Assembly: GCA_963210315.1 (NCBI GenBank)
Contig: OY723272.1
Span: forward strand, 558,001 to 622,000
Reading direction: 5' to 3'
From: Rhynchopus euleeides
Taxonomy: Eukaryota > Euglenozoa > Diplonemea > Diplonemida > Diplonemidae
DNA length: 64,000 nucleotides
Made by a program: the position numbers and the translations under genes. Positions 50,311-59,720 of the stretch are shown here, in pieces (positions within the stretch are counted from its first letter, which is position 1; each line of letters starts with the position of its first letter). The notes below the pieces were generated by a model. The model saw only the letters and a program-made list of their open reading frames with translations, was not told the origin of the DNA and made no database searches.

Positions 50311-50365
50311 TTTGATTGTCGAGAGTGAAAAAGCAAAGGCTAATATCCCAGCACCTTCTCGCATT
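50311..50365. repeat. F1 repeat, diverged copy
   Basis: tttgattgtcgagagtgaa and cccagcaccttctcgcat match the other F1 copies. It is flanked by G-tracts on both sides. Confidence 0.55.
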
Positions 50366-51897
50366 ATTTTCAAACTCGGGGGGGGGGGGGGGTACATTGC
50401 ACCTCCCGCAGACGCAATCGTCACACCACGTGAATCAAAAAAAAAGAATTGTCTCGAGGAATAAATATGCTTCAAAATAATGACGCTGTCGCACGCACCA
50501 GACACAGGCCAGACCCCCGTCGCCCCAGTTTTCCTCCACCCCTCCCCACTCCCACCCCCCCGCCCCTCACGAAGCACGGGGCCGGGGAGTAGGAGGAGGG
50601 AGGAGGGCGGGGGTGGGGCCTGGATTCAAATTTGGTAGTCAGATGTGATTCCTCCCCACATGTTGTGCTCCGGTGCCACGTCTCGGGCCCCCCCCCCCCC
50701 CCTCCTGCCAGGGAGAAGGCCGGTTCCCTTGTAGTGCCGTATGGGTGTGTCACAGGTGAATACAGTGCTAGGCAGGATGCACAAAATGAAGGTGAGGGGG
50801 GTGGGGGTTACCCGGAGTCGCACGTCCGGGGTATGTATTTCCCACGAAGAGCGCCTTGGGGTGCCGAAGTTTTGACGAATCCCGAAATGTTTCACCCATC
50901 CCTTTTCCTTTTCAGTATCAACGGCGAGGACGCCCTGACGTGCGGGATGAACAGGGTAGTGATGCAATCACACAAATCCCCTTTTTCCTTTTTGACCTGC
51001 ACCGGTTTGAGCAGTGTATATGCGGTGCAACCGATCTGAATGAAGGGAGCAGATCCGGTGGGGAAATTGATTCGTCGATCGCAGGATGACAAAATGCTAC
51101 GAACAAAAAAACACGCGCAGCCCCTCATAAACACCCCACCCCCCCCCACCCCCAACCCATCCCCCGCCCCTCATGCGCGTGCTTTTACAGAATGACGAAA
51201 CCACAAACCGCAACGCACATATTAAGAACCCATTCCGAGGAACACAGTTCAGTGGCAATGATCGGTAGATCTTTTGGAGCAGAGTAGCTGATCCCGCATG
51301 CCTGAGTGTGCCATTTTTGAACACACAGTGGTTCGCGTTGCCACAGGACAATATGCGCAAATCGAAGACACTTTCCTTGGCTTTGTTTGTACGAACGCTG
51401 CCTGCTAGCGCGATCCAGGCAGGGTACCGAACGATGCCACGAGTCTTTTGTTTTTTTAGTGCGAAGTAAAACCAGCTGCTGTGTCCCAACCCCCCCGTTA
51501 TGCCAGGCAGGCAACCACCAGGTGGGCAGGCCGCTGCCTGAAGAAGGGGGTGGCCTGCAACACACCCCCGCTCGCCTGTCGGGCACGCAAAGCCGGGTGG
51601 GGGGCCAACCTGAATTGAATAGCTCCCCGCATGCGCAGGCGGTAGACATAACGGACGACAGTATAAGAATGAAGAAGAAGAGAAAAATGGCACGGCAGGC
51701 TGTGCCGGAAGCACGTCGGCAGCAGCGCCCCTGAAATCCTCACCCCTCCCCCCCACGCCGCCCCGTCTATTTCGGTATTGTGGTATTCAATGGGGCAATC
51801 CCTCCCAGATCGCTGTGCTGTATTCGCTGTGAACATCTAAATCGAGCAGGTGCTTGCAGTTTTATGCGGTCTTGAAGAGGTCAGCAGAGAAAAGAAC

Positions 51898-52055
51898 ACA
51901 GCAAAACGAGAGAACAAACCAATTACTGCCGAAAGTTGTTGGAACGCAGACCCCACTCTTTGTGTACACCACTCCCTGGTCTGATGAAGTGGTGTGAGTG
52001 GGGACGCACGATCCAGCTAAAGGCACAGAAGTTTCCCAGTTGGCTACGCCGAACT
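51898..52055. repeat. F3 repeat, copy 3 (conserved double stem-loop)
   Basis: Outer stem CCCCACT (51951-51957) pairs with AGTGGGG (51997-52003). Inner stem ACACCACT (51966-51973) pairs with AGTGGTGT (51988-51995). The loop is ccctggtctgatga. Flanking cagcaaaacgaga and gtttcccagttggct are shared with copy 2. Confidence 0.6.
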
Positions 52056-52120
52056 AACAAAAAAAAATACACCAAATTAAAAGGCGAGCCTGCTGGGGTG
52101 CTCAGTTGGCTGCGCTGAGC

Positions 52121-55100
52121 TTAGTGGTAACGCATGTGATCAGGCTCGTACGGAACACCCTCTTCAACGGAGTCAAGACGGTGGAAGAAGCTGCTGCTTG
52201 AATCGACCTGTGCAGCGCCAGCCCGGAGGCTCTTGATTCCCTGCGAGTGGTGGTGTGGTGGTGGCGTGTCGGCACAGCTGCTTGCTCGGCGTGGCATCCC
52301 CTTCCTGTCGAGAGTTCCTCGGCCCGTGCATACCTGGGCATCACCCGTGAGCACAGCATTCACCCAGTCGTTCCACGCCTTGAATTCGTCTGTGTGAGCA
52401 GGCTCGCCATGGTACATCCACTCTGGGTTCCTGGCAGATTGCAGGCGCACCACTTCAGCCACACGGATCGGGACGGCGCTGCGCTTGGCATAGCTGATGT
52501 CAGTCAGCACCTTGACGCAGATCGTGTCCTGCACACTGGCATAGGCGTACTGATCGGCCACAATTGACACCTCGCGGTCTCTCGCAAAGCGCTCCAGCGC
52601 GCAGCTCCAGGGCATGACTGGGGACATGAAGGTGAAGCGCTTCATCAGTGCATTGCCCATATTGCCAACCCGGCCTTCCCCAGTTGTGACGGAAGCGCTG
52701 ATCTTCAGGCTGTGCTCGCACCCCAACTTGTCGGCAATCATCAGCGCTGCGGTGCATCCAGATCCGCGGTGGTTTGCGTTAATCTTTGCGGCGTTAAAGG
52801 TGCACACGAACCTGTCACCCGAGAACACCTCGCTGATGCCCTTCATCGTGAGGAAGGCCCCGAGCACGGCATGCAGGGCAGCGCCGTGGCGCGAAATAAT
52901 CACAACGGCGCTCTCCTTCGCACACTCCTGCAGCCAGTTGCAGATGTTCACGCTTGTGACAGTGAACTTCCGCTTCGTCAGGCTCATCGCATCCTTGCGG
53001 CACACCACGGCACCCCCCTGGATGCTGTCGCGGTCAGAGCAGACGGAGGACTCCGACACAGCAGACCCCTTCTCGGAGCTTGCTTGGCAGAGGGGCACCG
53101 TCTCGCTGGCTTCACCCTCAGTGGCGTCCTGCCCCAGCTGCAGGCTCTGCGGCATGTAGCTCCGGTACTCCTTCAGGTTGATGAGCATCACACGCATGGC
53201 GCTGTTCATGGCACGCAGCTCGCGGATGAACGACTCATTCTCCGGCATCTCGTCGATGTGCAGCACCGCCGCCTCCGTCATCAGCACCGCATACTTTGCG
53301 AAGGGGCGTGTCAGCATGCTGTTGAAGACGAGGAACACGCCCACAGAGAAGAGCGCGATGCAGATGATGATCAGCACTGTCTCCATCGTCTGTTGGTGCA
53401 GCTTCTGCCGCGTGTTGCTCTCCTGCCTCGTCATGTCCTCGAGGATCTCGGCATGGGTTGCATCGGCCTGGCGCATCACGTCGTCGCGTGGCAGCATCAC
53501 ACCCAGCACCCAGGACAGGCCGGCGGCAATGTCTGCCTCTAACGGCTGGGTCGCCACGAGCCAGTATTTTTTAGGTTGATCCCGAACCAGCGTGCCCGTG
53601 GTGTGCATTGAGGCGATCTCTGCGTCCGAGAGGACGTGGCGGAACATCATCAGGTTGGACATGCGCCCCTTGAAGTGTTTGCCGACAGAGTAGGGCGAGA
53701 TGGCGGTGACCCTCTTCCCGGTGTCGCTGATCCGCGCTGTGGAGTGCAGCTTCCCATCGAGGAAGACGGAGCAGGTGTCCATTCCCGATTGCTGGTCCAC
53801 ACGCACCGCCACTGTCGTCCAGACGCCCACAGGCAGGCCGCCAGGCACGGGCTCTGTGATGCACCCGTGGGTCAGCACGTTCATGAAGAGCCTCCCGTTA
53901 GCAAAGAGGCGGACGTTTGCCTCCCCAACCACCGCGTCGCTGAAGAGCTGTGGCGTGGTGGGGTTGGGGAACTCTTCGGCACTCAGCTCCTCCGGCTTGA
54001 CCCGCATGCTCAGGGTGAAGCCCCAGCGGAAGAACACGGTGGCGAGGGGCACGCGGTATAAGCACTCGACCTTGTCCCCGCTGTCAAACGCGATGCATTC
54101 CTTTGAGTTATCCAGCGGGAGCGTGGCGTTGAACTCAGGGGCATCGCTGACCCAAGGCTCCCCAGGGCTGCTCAGCCGTGTCCTGCTGACGAACGGTGCG
54201 TCCCACGTCAGGTTCCTGTGGATGAACAGCGTGTTCCCCCCGTCGAACGCCAGGACATTCCGGTTCAGCTCTGCGTCATGCGCGATGCAGTCCCCGCACT
54301 GCCCCCCACGCATCTCCACCAGGAAGCCCTCTCCACTGACGTCGGCAGCCCTGCCACCGGATACGTCAATCTGTGCGTAGAGGAGGTTCTGATTCTGCAG
54401 ATCAGCTTCAGCCGCTTGTTCGAAGGTACCTACCGCTCCACTCCACCCGTCTGTGCGGGTCATGTATTGCCCCAGTGATCTGATGTGCACGTGGGTGGTG
54501 TCGTGCACCGTGTGCAGAGCCAACGCGTTCACTGGCCCGCTGGTGATGTTGATCGTCACGAACTCCTGTGAGATAAGCTTGTCGTTCCAATGCTGCCCGT
54601 TGCGTGTCGCGGCGATAACGGTCCCGTTGGTTGCGTCGAACAGCACTGTGGACATGTTTACGGGATGCGCACCCGACGCGTCTTCGGCCATAACCCTGCC
54701 CAGCCAGAGCAGCTCAAGGTTCACCTCCACCGCACCCATGTAGGTGCCTGCTGAGTTGATCAGAGGCACGAACCCACTCAGCGGCAGGGATGAGGAGTCG
54801 AACTGGAACCAGTTCTGCTTTGACACCATCCACTTGATGCTGTTCTCCTCCCCCTTGGCGAAGGCCACAGGGTCCCCGAGCCGGCCCCCCAGGAAGTTGC
54901 TTGCGTTGTGCTCCTTCCGGCTGTAGGAAAACAGCATGAACTCCTGCCGCCAGCTGAGGTCGTAGTAGTACCCCGCCACACCGTAGCCCCACCCGCTGTT
55001 CGTCACAGCAACAGACACATTCAGGTCGTCATCACGCCCTGACTCCCGTTCATCCGTCCTCATCCACCCGTTGGAGAAGAAGCCGTTTGTTGTGAACACC

Positions 55101-56953
55101 CGGATCCTCTCGGTGCTGATGGACTGGTGGTATATGCTGTGCTGGAGATACCCCTGGTAAAACGACGCCCACGAACCGTCGAAATTCCAGTAGAATGTCC
55201 TTCCTGCCAGGGCAATCCTCTCCAGGCGAGCCAGCGTCTCCGACAGCCCCTTTGCAACACGCTCCGAGTGTGTGCGCATCACGGAGAAGGAAAGCGCTTC
55301 AGAGTTTTTCACCGATGCCTCATACATCGACTGTGCAGCGAGCTTCCCATCCGTCAGAGCGGTGTCTGTGGAATCCTGGCCTGCGGAGTGTGCCAGGGTG
55401 AAGGCCACCACCGCCACCACAACGAGCAGCGTCAGGCTCACCGCCATACTCGCCACACCCAGCGGGACGGTGAACCCGCTGCCAGCCCTATCCGGGTTCA
55501 CCTCCACATTGTTCCGGTGCAGACGCAGCACCACCGCCACCAGGATGACGCTCTCCACTGCGATCACAACCGCACACACCACAATGGTGACGCTCCACTC
55601 CCACGACTCATACTGCTCCTCTTCTTCTGGCGTCGGCGTCAGCACAGGCACAGGGGTGGGTTCGGGGGTGCCCAGCGGCAGGCCCTTTGAGAAGCGTACA
55701 GACAGCACGAAGCCGACGCTGTTCGCAGCGCCGTGCTCCTTTGCCAGGGCCTGCAGAGCCTTGCCTTCGTCCTTGGAGAGGGAGTGGACTGGGTTGGTGG
55801 CGAACATCGAAGGTCCCTCGACGGCGACGGTGCTACGGCTGCTGCTCGATATCAGGATCATGGCACGCACGTCGTGCTTCTGAGAGTGCCTCACCTGCTC
55901 GTAGGGCACGCAGGAGCTGGTCATCTCGACCACAACGATCTTCCCCCCGAGCCCCTCGTAGTCCGACGCGTTGCACCCCTTGTATGGCATCTCCTCCGCC
56001 ACGACAATCTCGCCGCTGCCGGGCAGCGGCAGGATGTTCTGCAGCAGGTTGCGGCTCATGCGCGGCAGCAGGTCGTTCCCCCAGAGGCAGCCCGTGAAGT
56101 TTTTGCCGAAGGTCATCTCCAGAGGGCACCTGTCGCAGATACGATCCTTCGGATCTTCGGCGAAGCTGCACACACCCTCTAGGTGAGCTGTCGGGCAGCG
56201 GTCGCCGACGTAATCAGCGACGTTATGCGTCTCGGGAGTCCCTTCACACATCAGGTTCACCTTCCCGCGAATACGGGTCCCGAGGGCAAGCTCTTCGAGG
56301 AGGATAGCGCCGTAGTGCGGTGTCATGCGGAGGACGGGGAAGCTCTCCAGCTCAGCGCTGCTCCCGGAGAACCAGCCGCGGTGGTGGTAGCGCTCCCTGG
56401 CGTTGGAGTCGCTGCTGATCTCGATCGCCAGCGTGGCGTTGGAGTGGCGTGCGGCCCGCGCCCTGTTGTCGATACTGCAGGAGCCCCCCACGTGGGGGAG
56501 GGCCACAATCGCCCCCTCATACCCGCCCTTTTCAAACGCGCCTTCGGAGCACCCGCTCTGAACGGCGCCGCTTTTGTCGAGAGGAGGGAGAATGTCCAGC
56601 ACCTTGTCGTGCAGCGGGTGGAGCTGGTCGATGTGTGCCCCAGGCACATAAGGGAGGAAGCTGTTGTCGCTGAGGCACGCCGTCATGCGGAGCGACTCCG
56701 GCTCCGTCACGATGAGGCGGAGGGGGCAGTGTGTGGAGCAGGAGTCTGCCGCCATCCAGTTCGACAGGCTGCAGAGCTGCTGCAGCTCCTCCTCGGAGAG
56801 AGAGGAGGCTTTGGGGCTGGAGGCCAGGCTCAGGGCCTCCTGCGCCGACCGGAAGTTGCCCTTCATCCTGGTCAGGCAGGACTCGGGGGTGATGGGGCAC
56901 TGCGGCTCGGCGCCGCACACCCCTGCAAGCAGGGCGAGGCACAGCATGGGCAT
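52121..56953 (-). CDS. Receptor-type class III nucleotide cyclase, Cache-LamG architecture (cyclase 2)
   Basis: This is a paralogue of cyclase 1 with the same layout. The frame is open from a GTG at 57142, but the first ATG (56953, codon 64) begins the signal peptide MPMLCLALLAGVCG and follows a CAG acceptor by 15 nt. In open-frame numbering: Cys-rich and PA-like ectodomain 80-480, helices about 518-541 and 560-586, Cache-like sensor about 595-845, LamG-like insertion about 1040-1180, Cache end near 1210-1225, helix 1256-1277, HAMP-like linker (NLKEYRSYMPQSL), cyclase domain about 1390-1565. The first metal Asp is Asn 1399 (SVNICNW); the second, D1443 (SGDRF), is kept. A 93-nt predicted intron (52241-52333) is in frame and open, so spliced and unspliced products are both translatable. 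The last exon encodes 39 residues and a TAA. Confidence 0.85.
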   Translation of the reverse strand: MPMLCLALLAGVCGAEPQCPITPESCLTRMKGNFRSAQEALSLASSPKASSLSEEELQQLCSLSNWMAADSCSTHCPLRLIVTEPESLRMTACLSDNSFLPYVPGAHIDQLHPLHDKVLDILPPLDKSGAVQSGCSEGAFEKGGYEGAIVALPHVGGSCSIDNRARAARHSNATLAIEISSDSNARERYHHRGWFSGSSAELESFPVLRMTPHYGAILLEELALGTRIRGKVNLMCEGTPETHNVADYVGDRCPTAHLEGVCSFAEDPKDRICDRCPLEMTFGKNFTGCLWGNDLLPRMSRNLLQNILPLPGSGEIVVAEEMPYKGCNASDYEGLGGKIVVVEMTSSCVPYEQVRHSQKHDVRAMILISSSSRSTVAVEGPSMFATNPVHSLSKDEGKALQALAKEHGAANSVGFVLSVRFSKGLPLGTPEPTPVPVLTPTPEEEEQYESWEWSVTIVVCAVVIAVESVILVAVVLRLHRNNVEVNPDRAGSGFTVPLGVASMAVSLTLLVVVAVVAFTLAHSAGQDSTDTALTDGKLAAQSMYEASVKNSEALSFSVMRTHSERVAKGLSETLARLERIALAGRTFYWNFDGSWASFYQGYLQHSIYHQSISTERIRVFTTNGFFSNGWMRTDERESGRDDDLNVSVAVTNSGWGYGVAGYYYDLSWRQEFMLFSYSRKEHNASNFLGGRLGDPVAFAKGEENSIKWMVSKQNWFQFDSSSLPLSGFVPLINSAGTYMGAVEVNLELLWLGRVMAEDASGAHPVNMSTVLFDATNGTVIAATRNGQHWNDKLISQEFVTINITSGPVNALALHTVHDTTHVHIRSLGQYMTRTDGWSGAVGTFEQAAEADLQNQNLLYAQIDVSGGRAADVSGEGFLVEMRGGQCGDCIAHDAELNRNVLAFDGGNTLFIHRNLTWDAPFVSRTRLSSPGEPWVSDAPEFNATLPLDNSKECIAFDSGDKVECLYRVPLATVFFRWGFTLSMRVKPEELSAEEFPNPTTPQLFSDAVVGEANVRLFANGRLFMNVLTHGCITEPVPGGLPVGVWTTVAVRVDQQSGMDTCSVFLDGKLHSTARISDTGKRVTAISPYSVGKHFKGRMSNLMMFRHVLSDAEIASMHTTGTLVRDQPKKYWLVATQPLEADIAAGLSWVLGVMLPRDDVMRQADATHAEILEDMTRQESNTRQKLHQQTMETVLIIICIALFSVGVFLVFNSMLTRPFAKYAVLMTEAAVLHIDEMPENESFIRELRAMNSAMRVMLINLKEYRSYMPQSLQLGQDATEGEASETVPLCQASSEKGSAVSESSVCSDRDSIQGGAVVCRKDAMSLTKRKFTVTSVNICNWLQECAKESAVVIISRHGAALHAVLGAFLTMKGISEVFSGDRFVCTFNAAKINANHRGSGCTAALMIADKLGCEHSLKISASVTTGEGRVGNMGNALMKRFTFMSPVMPWSCALERFARDREVSIVADQYAYASVQDTICVKVLTDISYAKRSAVPIRVAEVVRLQSARNPEWMYHGEPAHTDEFKAWNDWVNAVLTGDAQVCTGRGTLDRKGMPRRASSCADTPPPHHHSQGIKSLRAGAAQVDSSSSFFHRLDSVEEGVPYEPDHMRYH
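52241..52333 (-). other. Predicted 93-nt intron, cyclase 2
   Basis: Donor GTATGCAC lies three codons after LTG, the same place and phase as in cyclase 1. The acceptor is a C-rich tract (ccaccaccacaccacc) ending CGCAG. Length is a multiple of three without stop codons, so retention adds 31 residues of odd composition (Arg/His/Pro-rich). Confidence 0.65.
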
Positions 56954-56968
56954 CCCGATCCCGAACCC

Positions 56969-56998
56969 CTGAGGTGGTGTGGCGTGTGGGGGTAGTGA
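56969..56998 (-). promoter_or_regulatory. Candidate (trans-)splice acceptor of cyclase 2
   Basis: On the minus strand cacgccacaccacctcag ends 15 nt before the ATG at 56953. The same 20-bp tract, without the final AG context, is repeated about 74 bp upstream (57043-57066), which may be a decoy or alternative site. Confidence 0.5.
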
Positions 56999-57180
56999 AA
57001 TCGAAAATTTGAACGGAGCACAAGAATGATCACCCTTCACTCGTTGAGGTGGTGTGGCGTGTGGGGGCGGTGTGTGAGGGGTAGAGGGTAGAGGCGTGTG
57101 AGGGGGGTATGAGGGTGAGGGTCGTGAAGCAGCAGCAAGCACTCCGGAGTGAGCGGGGGGGGGGGGGGGGGTTGATCGTC

Positions 57181-57235
57181 CACGGTGGGATCTTGTAAAT
57201 TTTACATGTAAAAATACTGATTTTTACATGTATTA
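57181..57235. mobile_element. Broken left end of AT-rich element S, copy 3
   Basis: It begins CACGGTGGGATCTTGTAAAT as in copies 1 and 2 and continues about 55 bp, then stops at aggagg. No right end is present. Confidence 0.7.
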
Positions 57236-58340
57236 GGAGGATCCTTGAAATCGGTAGTGGACAGTAGCGGACAGGGCGGACATTTCCTTGTGGAAAAAGT
57301 GCCCGAAAAAAAAATTCGAAAAGGTCCCCCTTACAGAATTAGCCTTTTTTTCAAAAAATCGGAAAATTTCGGACCGCAATTTGTACCCAAGAAAGTGCCG
57401 AATTTTCGGACTTGGTCCGATTTGAACGATTTCCGTGCCTCTTGCAACCCCCATGAGGGGGGGGCTGCTGTTTCGGGTTCTTCCGGTGGTACATGCTGGG
57501 GTGTCAGGACAGGGAATCCTGCTCGCTGTACCCGGTGATCCCTGACGCAGCCAGGAAGTGGAGAGCCTTGCAACCCTGGTTGAGGCCTGTAACACCCGGC
57601 CTTCCTGCCACTTGTGGCATTGTGGAGTGGAGGTGGTTATGGAGAAGGTTCTCTCTCCGTCCGGTCAAGCACAACCGTCCTCTCCAGCCAGGGGTCATCT
57701 ACTTTCCAAACAAGGGCCAGGAACATGCTCAAACAAACCAATTGATCAGAAAATCTGGGTTGCCGTGGAATCATTGAGCATTGGGGAGTGGTTTGCCCCC
57801 TTGCTGCGTATGACATGTCCATTTTTGACGATTTTTGGGCAGAATTTGGTGCGTGGGACCTTTCGATTTTCATGAATTTTTCGGAATTTCGTGGGGACCG
57901 GTACCCCATTTGAGGGCCAAAAATCTCATTTCCGAGGCCTGGGAATGGTCGCAGTGGCCTCAGATGTCCAAAAACGTTCAATTGACCTCTCCTCGAAAAA
58001 AAATTCGAAAGGTCCCCCCTACTGGCACCCCGGATTAGGACATGTCTCTGGGGGTGTCCGGGGGGCATTTTTGGCCCATTTTTGGCTGGGGAAAATGGGC
58101 CATTTTTCACGATTTTTTCGGTTTTTTGTCCGGACCGGCACCGCATTTGAGGGGCCAAAATCTGATTTCCGAGGCCCGGGAATGGTCGCAGTGGCTTCAT
58201 TTGGCCAAAAACGTTCAATTTACCCTTCCCCAAAAAAAATTCGAAAGGGTCCCCCTACAAATCGCCGGTCTTAGGAAATTTTTTTTGGGCACCCAGATTT
58301 CAAAAATTTTCAAACTATTTTCTGGACCAAAAACCAAACT
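57236..58340. repeat. Diverged direct-repeat region
   Basis: A 120-bp unit (catttgagg, gatttccgaggcc, gggaatggtcgcagtgg, ttcgaaaggtcccc) is present at about 57900-58020 and 58136-58256, period about 236 bp. The aaaaaaaattcgaaa part also occurs at 57308-57332. No gene; frames across it have no domain. Confidence 0.6.
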
Positions 58341-58569
58341 ATTGAGGTCCTGGCCGGACATGTCCGGGGGGGGGGGGGGGGGGTGGGTCAAAATTGGATT
58401 TCCCGAATTTCCGGGTCCGGACATGTCCGCCCGGACATCCGGACACCAGAAAATGTCCGCCCGGACATGTCCGCCCTGTCCGGGGCGGACATTTCTGGAT
58501 GTCCGGATGTCCGCCCGGACATGTCCGGGCGGGAAATTCGGGAAATGTCCGGGGGGGGGGGGGGGGGGG
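58341..58569. repeat. CCGGACATGTCCGG palindrome array
   Basis: About ten copies of ggacatgtcc or ggacatccgg-type palindromes lie between two G-tracts (58366-58383 and 58551-58569), arranged with overall dyad symmetry around about 58465. Confidence 0.65.
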
Positions 58570-59720
58570 TAGGGGGGGTCAAATGCCACCCTTTTACGTG
58601 GACAAACACGATTTTTCAAAAAACCGGCGCAGAGGCCCCAAAGCCCCCGTAAACCCTCCAAACCCCCCCAGATCGGTCCGGAAACCCATCGAACCCCACT
58701 TTTCCACCATTCCGGGCACCTCAGGTGCCCGAATTGGGGTACCTAATTTTTGTGCCACCGTTTGGTACCGTACAGTGCCACTGTGTGGGAGGTTGGAAAA
58801 GAAAATGCCCCAACACACCACATCTGAGGGTTGCAATGCATGTTGCTTGCCAACCACGTCATCCGGTGGGTGTCAGGCGCTATGTAGGTGGCATTAGCCA
58901 GGTCTTCGATGTGTTCTGGCTTGTATATATACCTCCCTGCCACCATGCACCGGGAGGCTGCCTGTAGGTACGGAACAGTCCAGATGGTCGTGTGATTCCT
59001 GTGCAGCAGTGCTCCACAACCGGGATGTGTTGACAACGACTGTTGCAACACGAGCTGTACATTCCGGGAACACATGAAGTGCGCTGTCGTGGTACCCATT
59101 GTGCCAGAATTGGTAGTTGCTGCGGTCTACTTTGCCTGGCCCAAGAGCACTGGTACTGAACGGTGCAATATGCGTGGCGAGGTGAATACAACGGAAGCGC
59201 GCAAAGTCAATACAGCTCTCGGATGGCGGGTGGTGGTGCCACTAGTGTGTGACGTTCACTCGAGGATACAACGCATCACAATGAATCAGCAACCGTGGAC
59301 CGAGTACAATACGCTCTCTGTGGCTGGTGTGGGGGACAAAGGCAGTGCCTGTGCCGCAGGCAGGGAGGTATATATACAAGCCAGAACACATCGAAGACCT
59401 GGCTAATGCCACCTACATAGCGCCTGACACCCACCGGATGACGTGGTTGGCAAGCAACATGCATTGCAACCCTCAGATGTGGTGTGTTGGGGCATTTTCT
59501 TTTCCAACCTCCCACACAGTGGCACTGTACGGTACCAAACGGTGGCACAAAATTTAGGTACCCCAATTCGGGCACCTGAGGTGCCCGGAATGGTGGAAAA
59601 GTGGGGTTCGATGGGTTTCCGGACCGATCTGGGGGGGTTTGGAGGGTTTACGGGGGCTTTGGGGCCTCTGCGCCGGTTTTTTGAAAAATCGTGTTTGTCA
59701 CCCCCATTTGACCCCCCCTA
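58570..59720. mobile_element. 1.15-kb element with ~365-bp inverted arms
   Basis: Terminal TAGGGGGGGTCAAATG is inverted at the far end. Arms 58570-58941 and 59359-59720 are inverted copies with few changes, separated by about 420 bp of unique sequence. A foldback-type unit. The frames in the arms mirror each other and are not genes. Confidence 0.75.

Larger units (their letters stand above)
48062..52120. other. Repeat-rich spacer between LINE B and cyclase 2
   Basis: No gene is supported. It contains CA repeats (48121-48133, 48549-48562), F1 copies (48976-49033, 49048-49108, 50311-50365), an F2 copy (49154-49215), the GC-hairpin repeat pair (49570-49825), many G/C-tracts (48708-48723, 49129-49143, 50206-50219, 50296-50306, 50380-50392, 50690-50702) and an F3 copy (51898-52055). 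Frames of up to about 220 codons cross tracts and read as low-complexity. Confidence 0.5.

Noticed and set aside
51097..51756. 219-codon minus-strand frame upstream of the cyclase 2 3' end
   Set aside because: It runs through C/G-tracts, has a Cys/Pro/Ser-rich composition and no motif or splice context.
51975..52003. Hammerhead-like core (ctgatga) in the F3 repeat and the retroelement repeats
   Set aside because: The required GAAA and cleavage-site triplet are not in the right places around the stem, so a hammerhead ribozyme is not supported.
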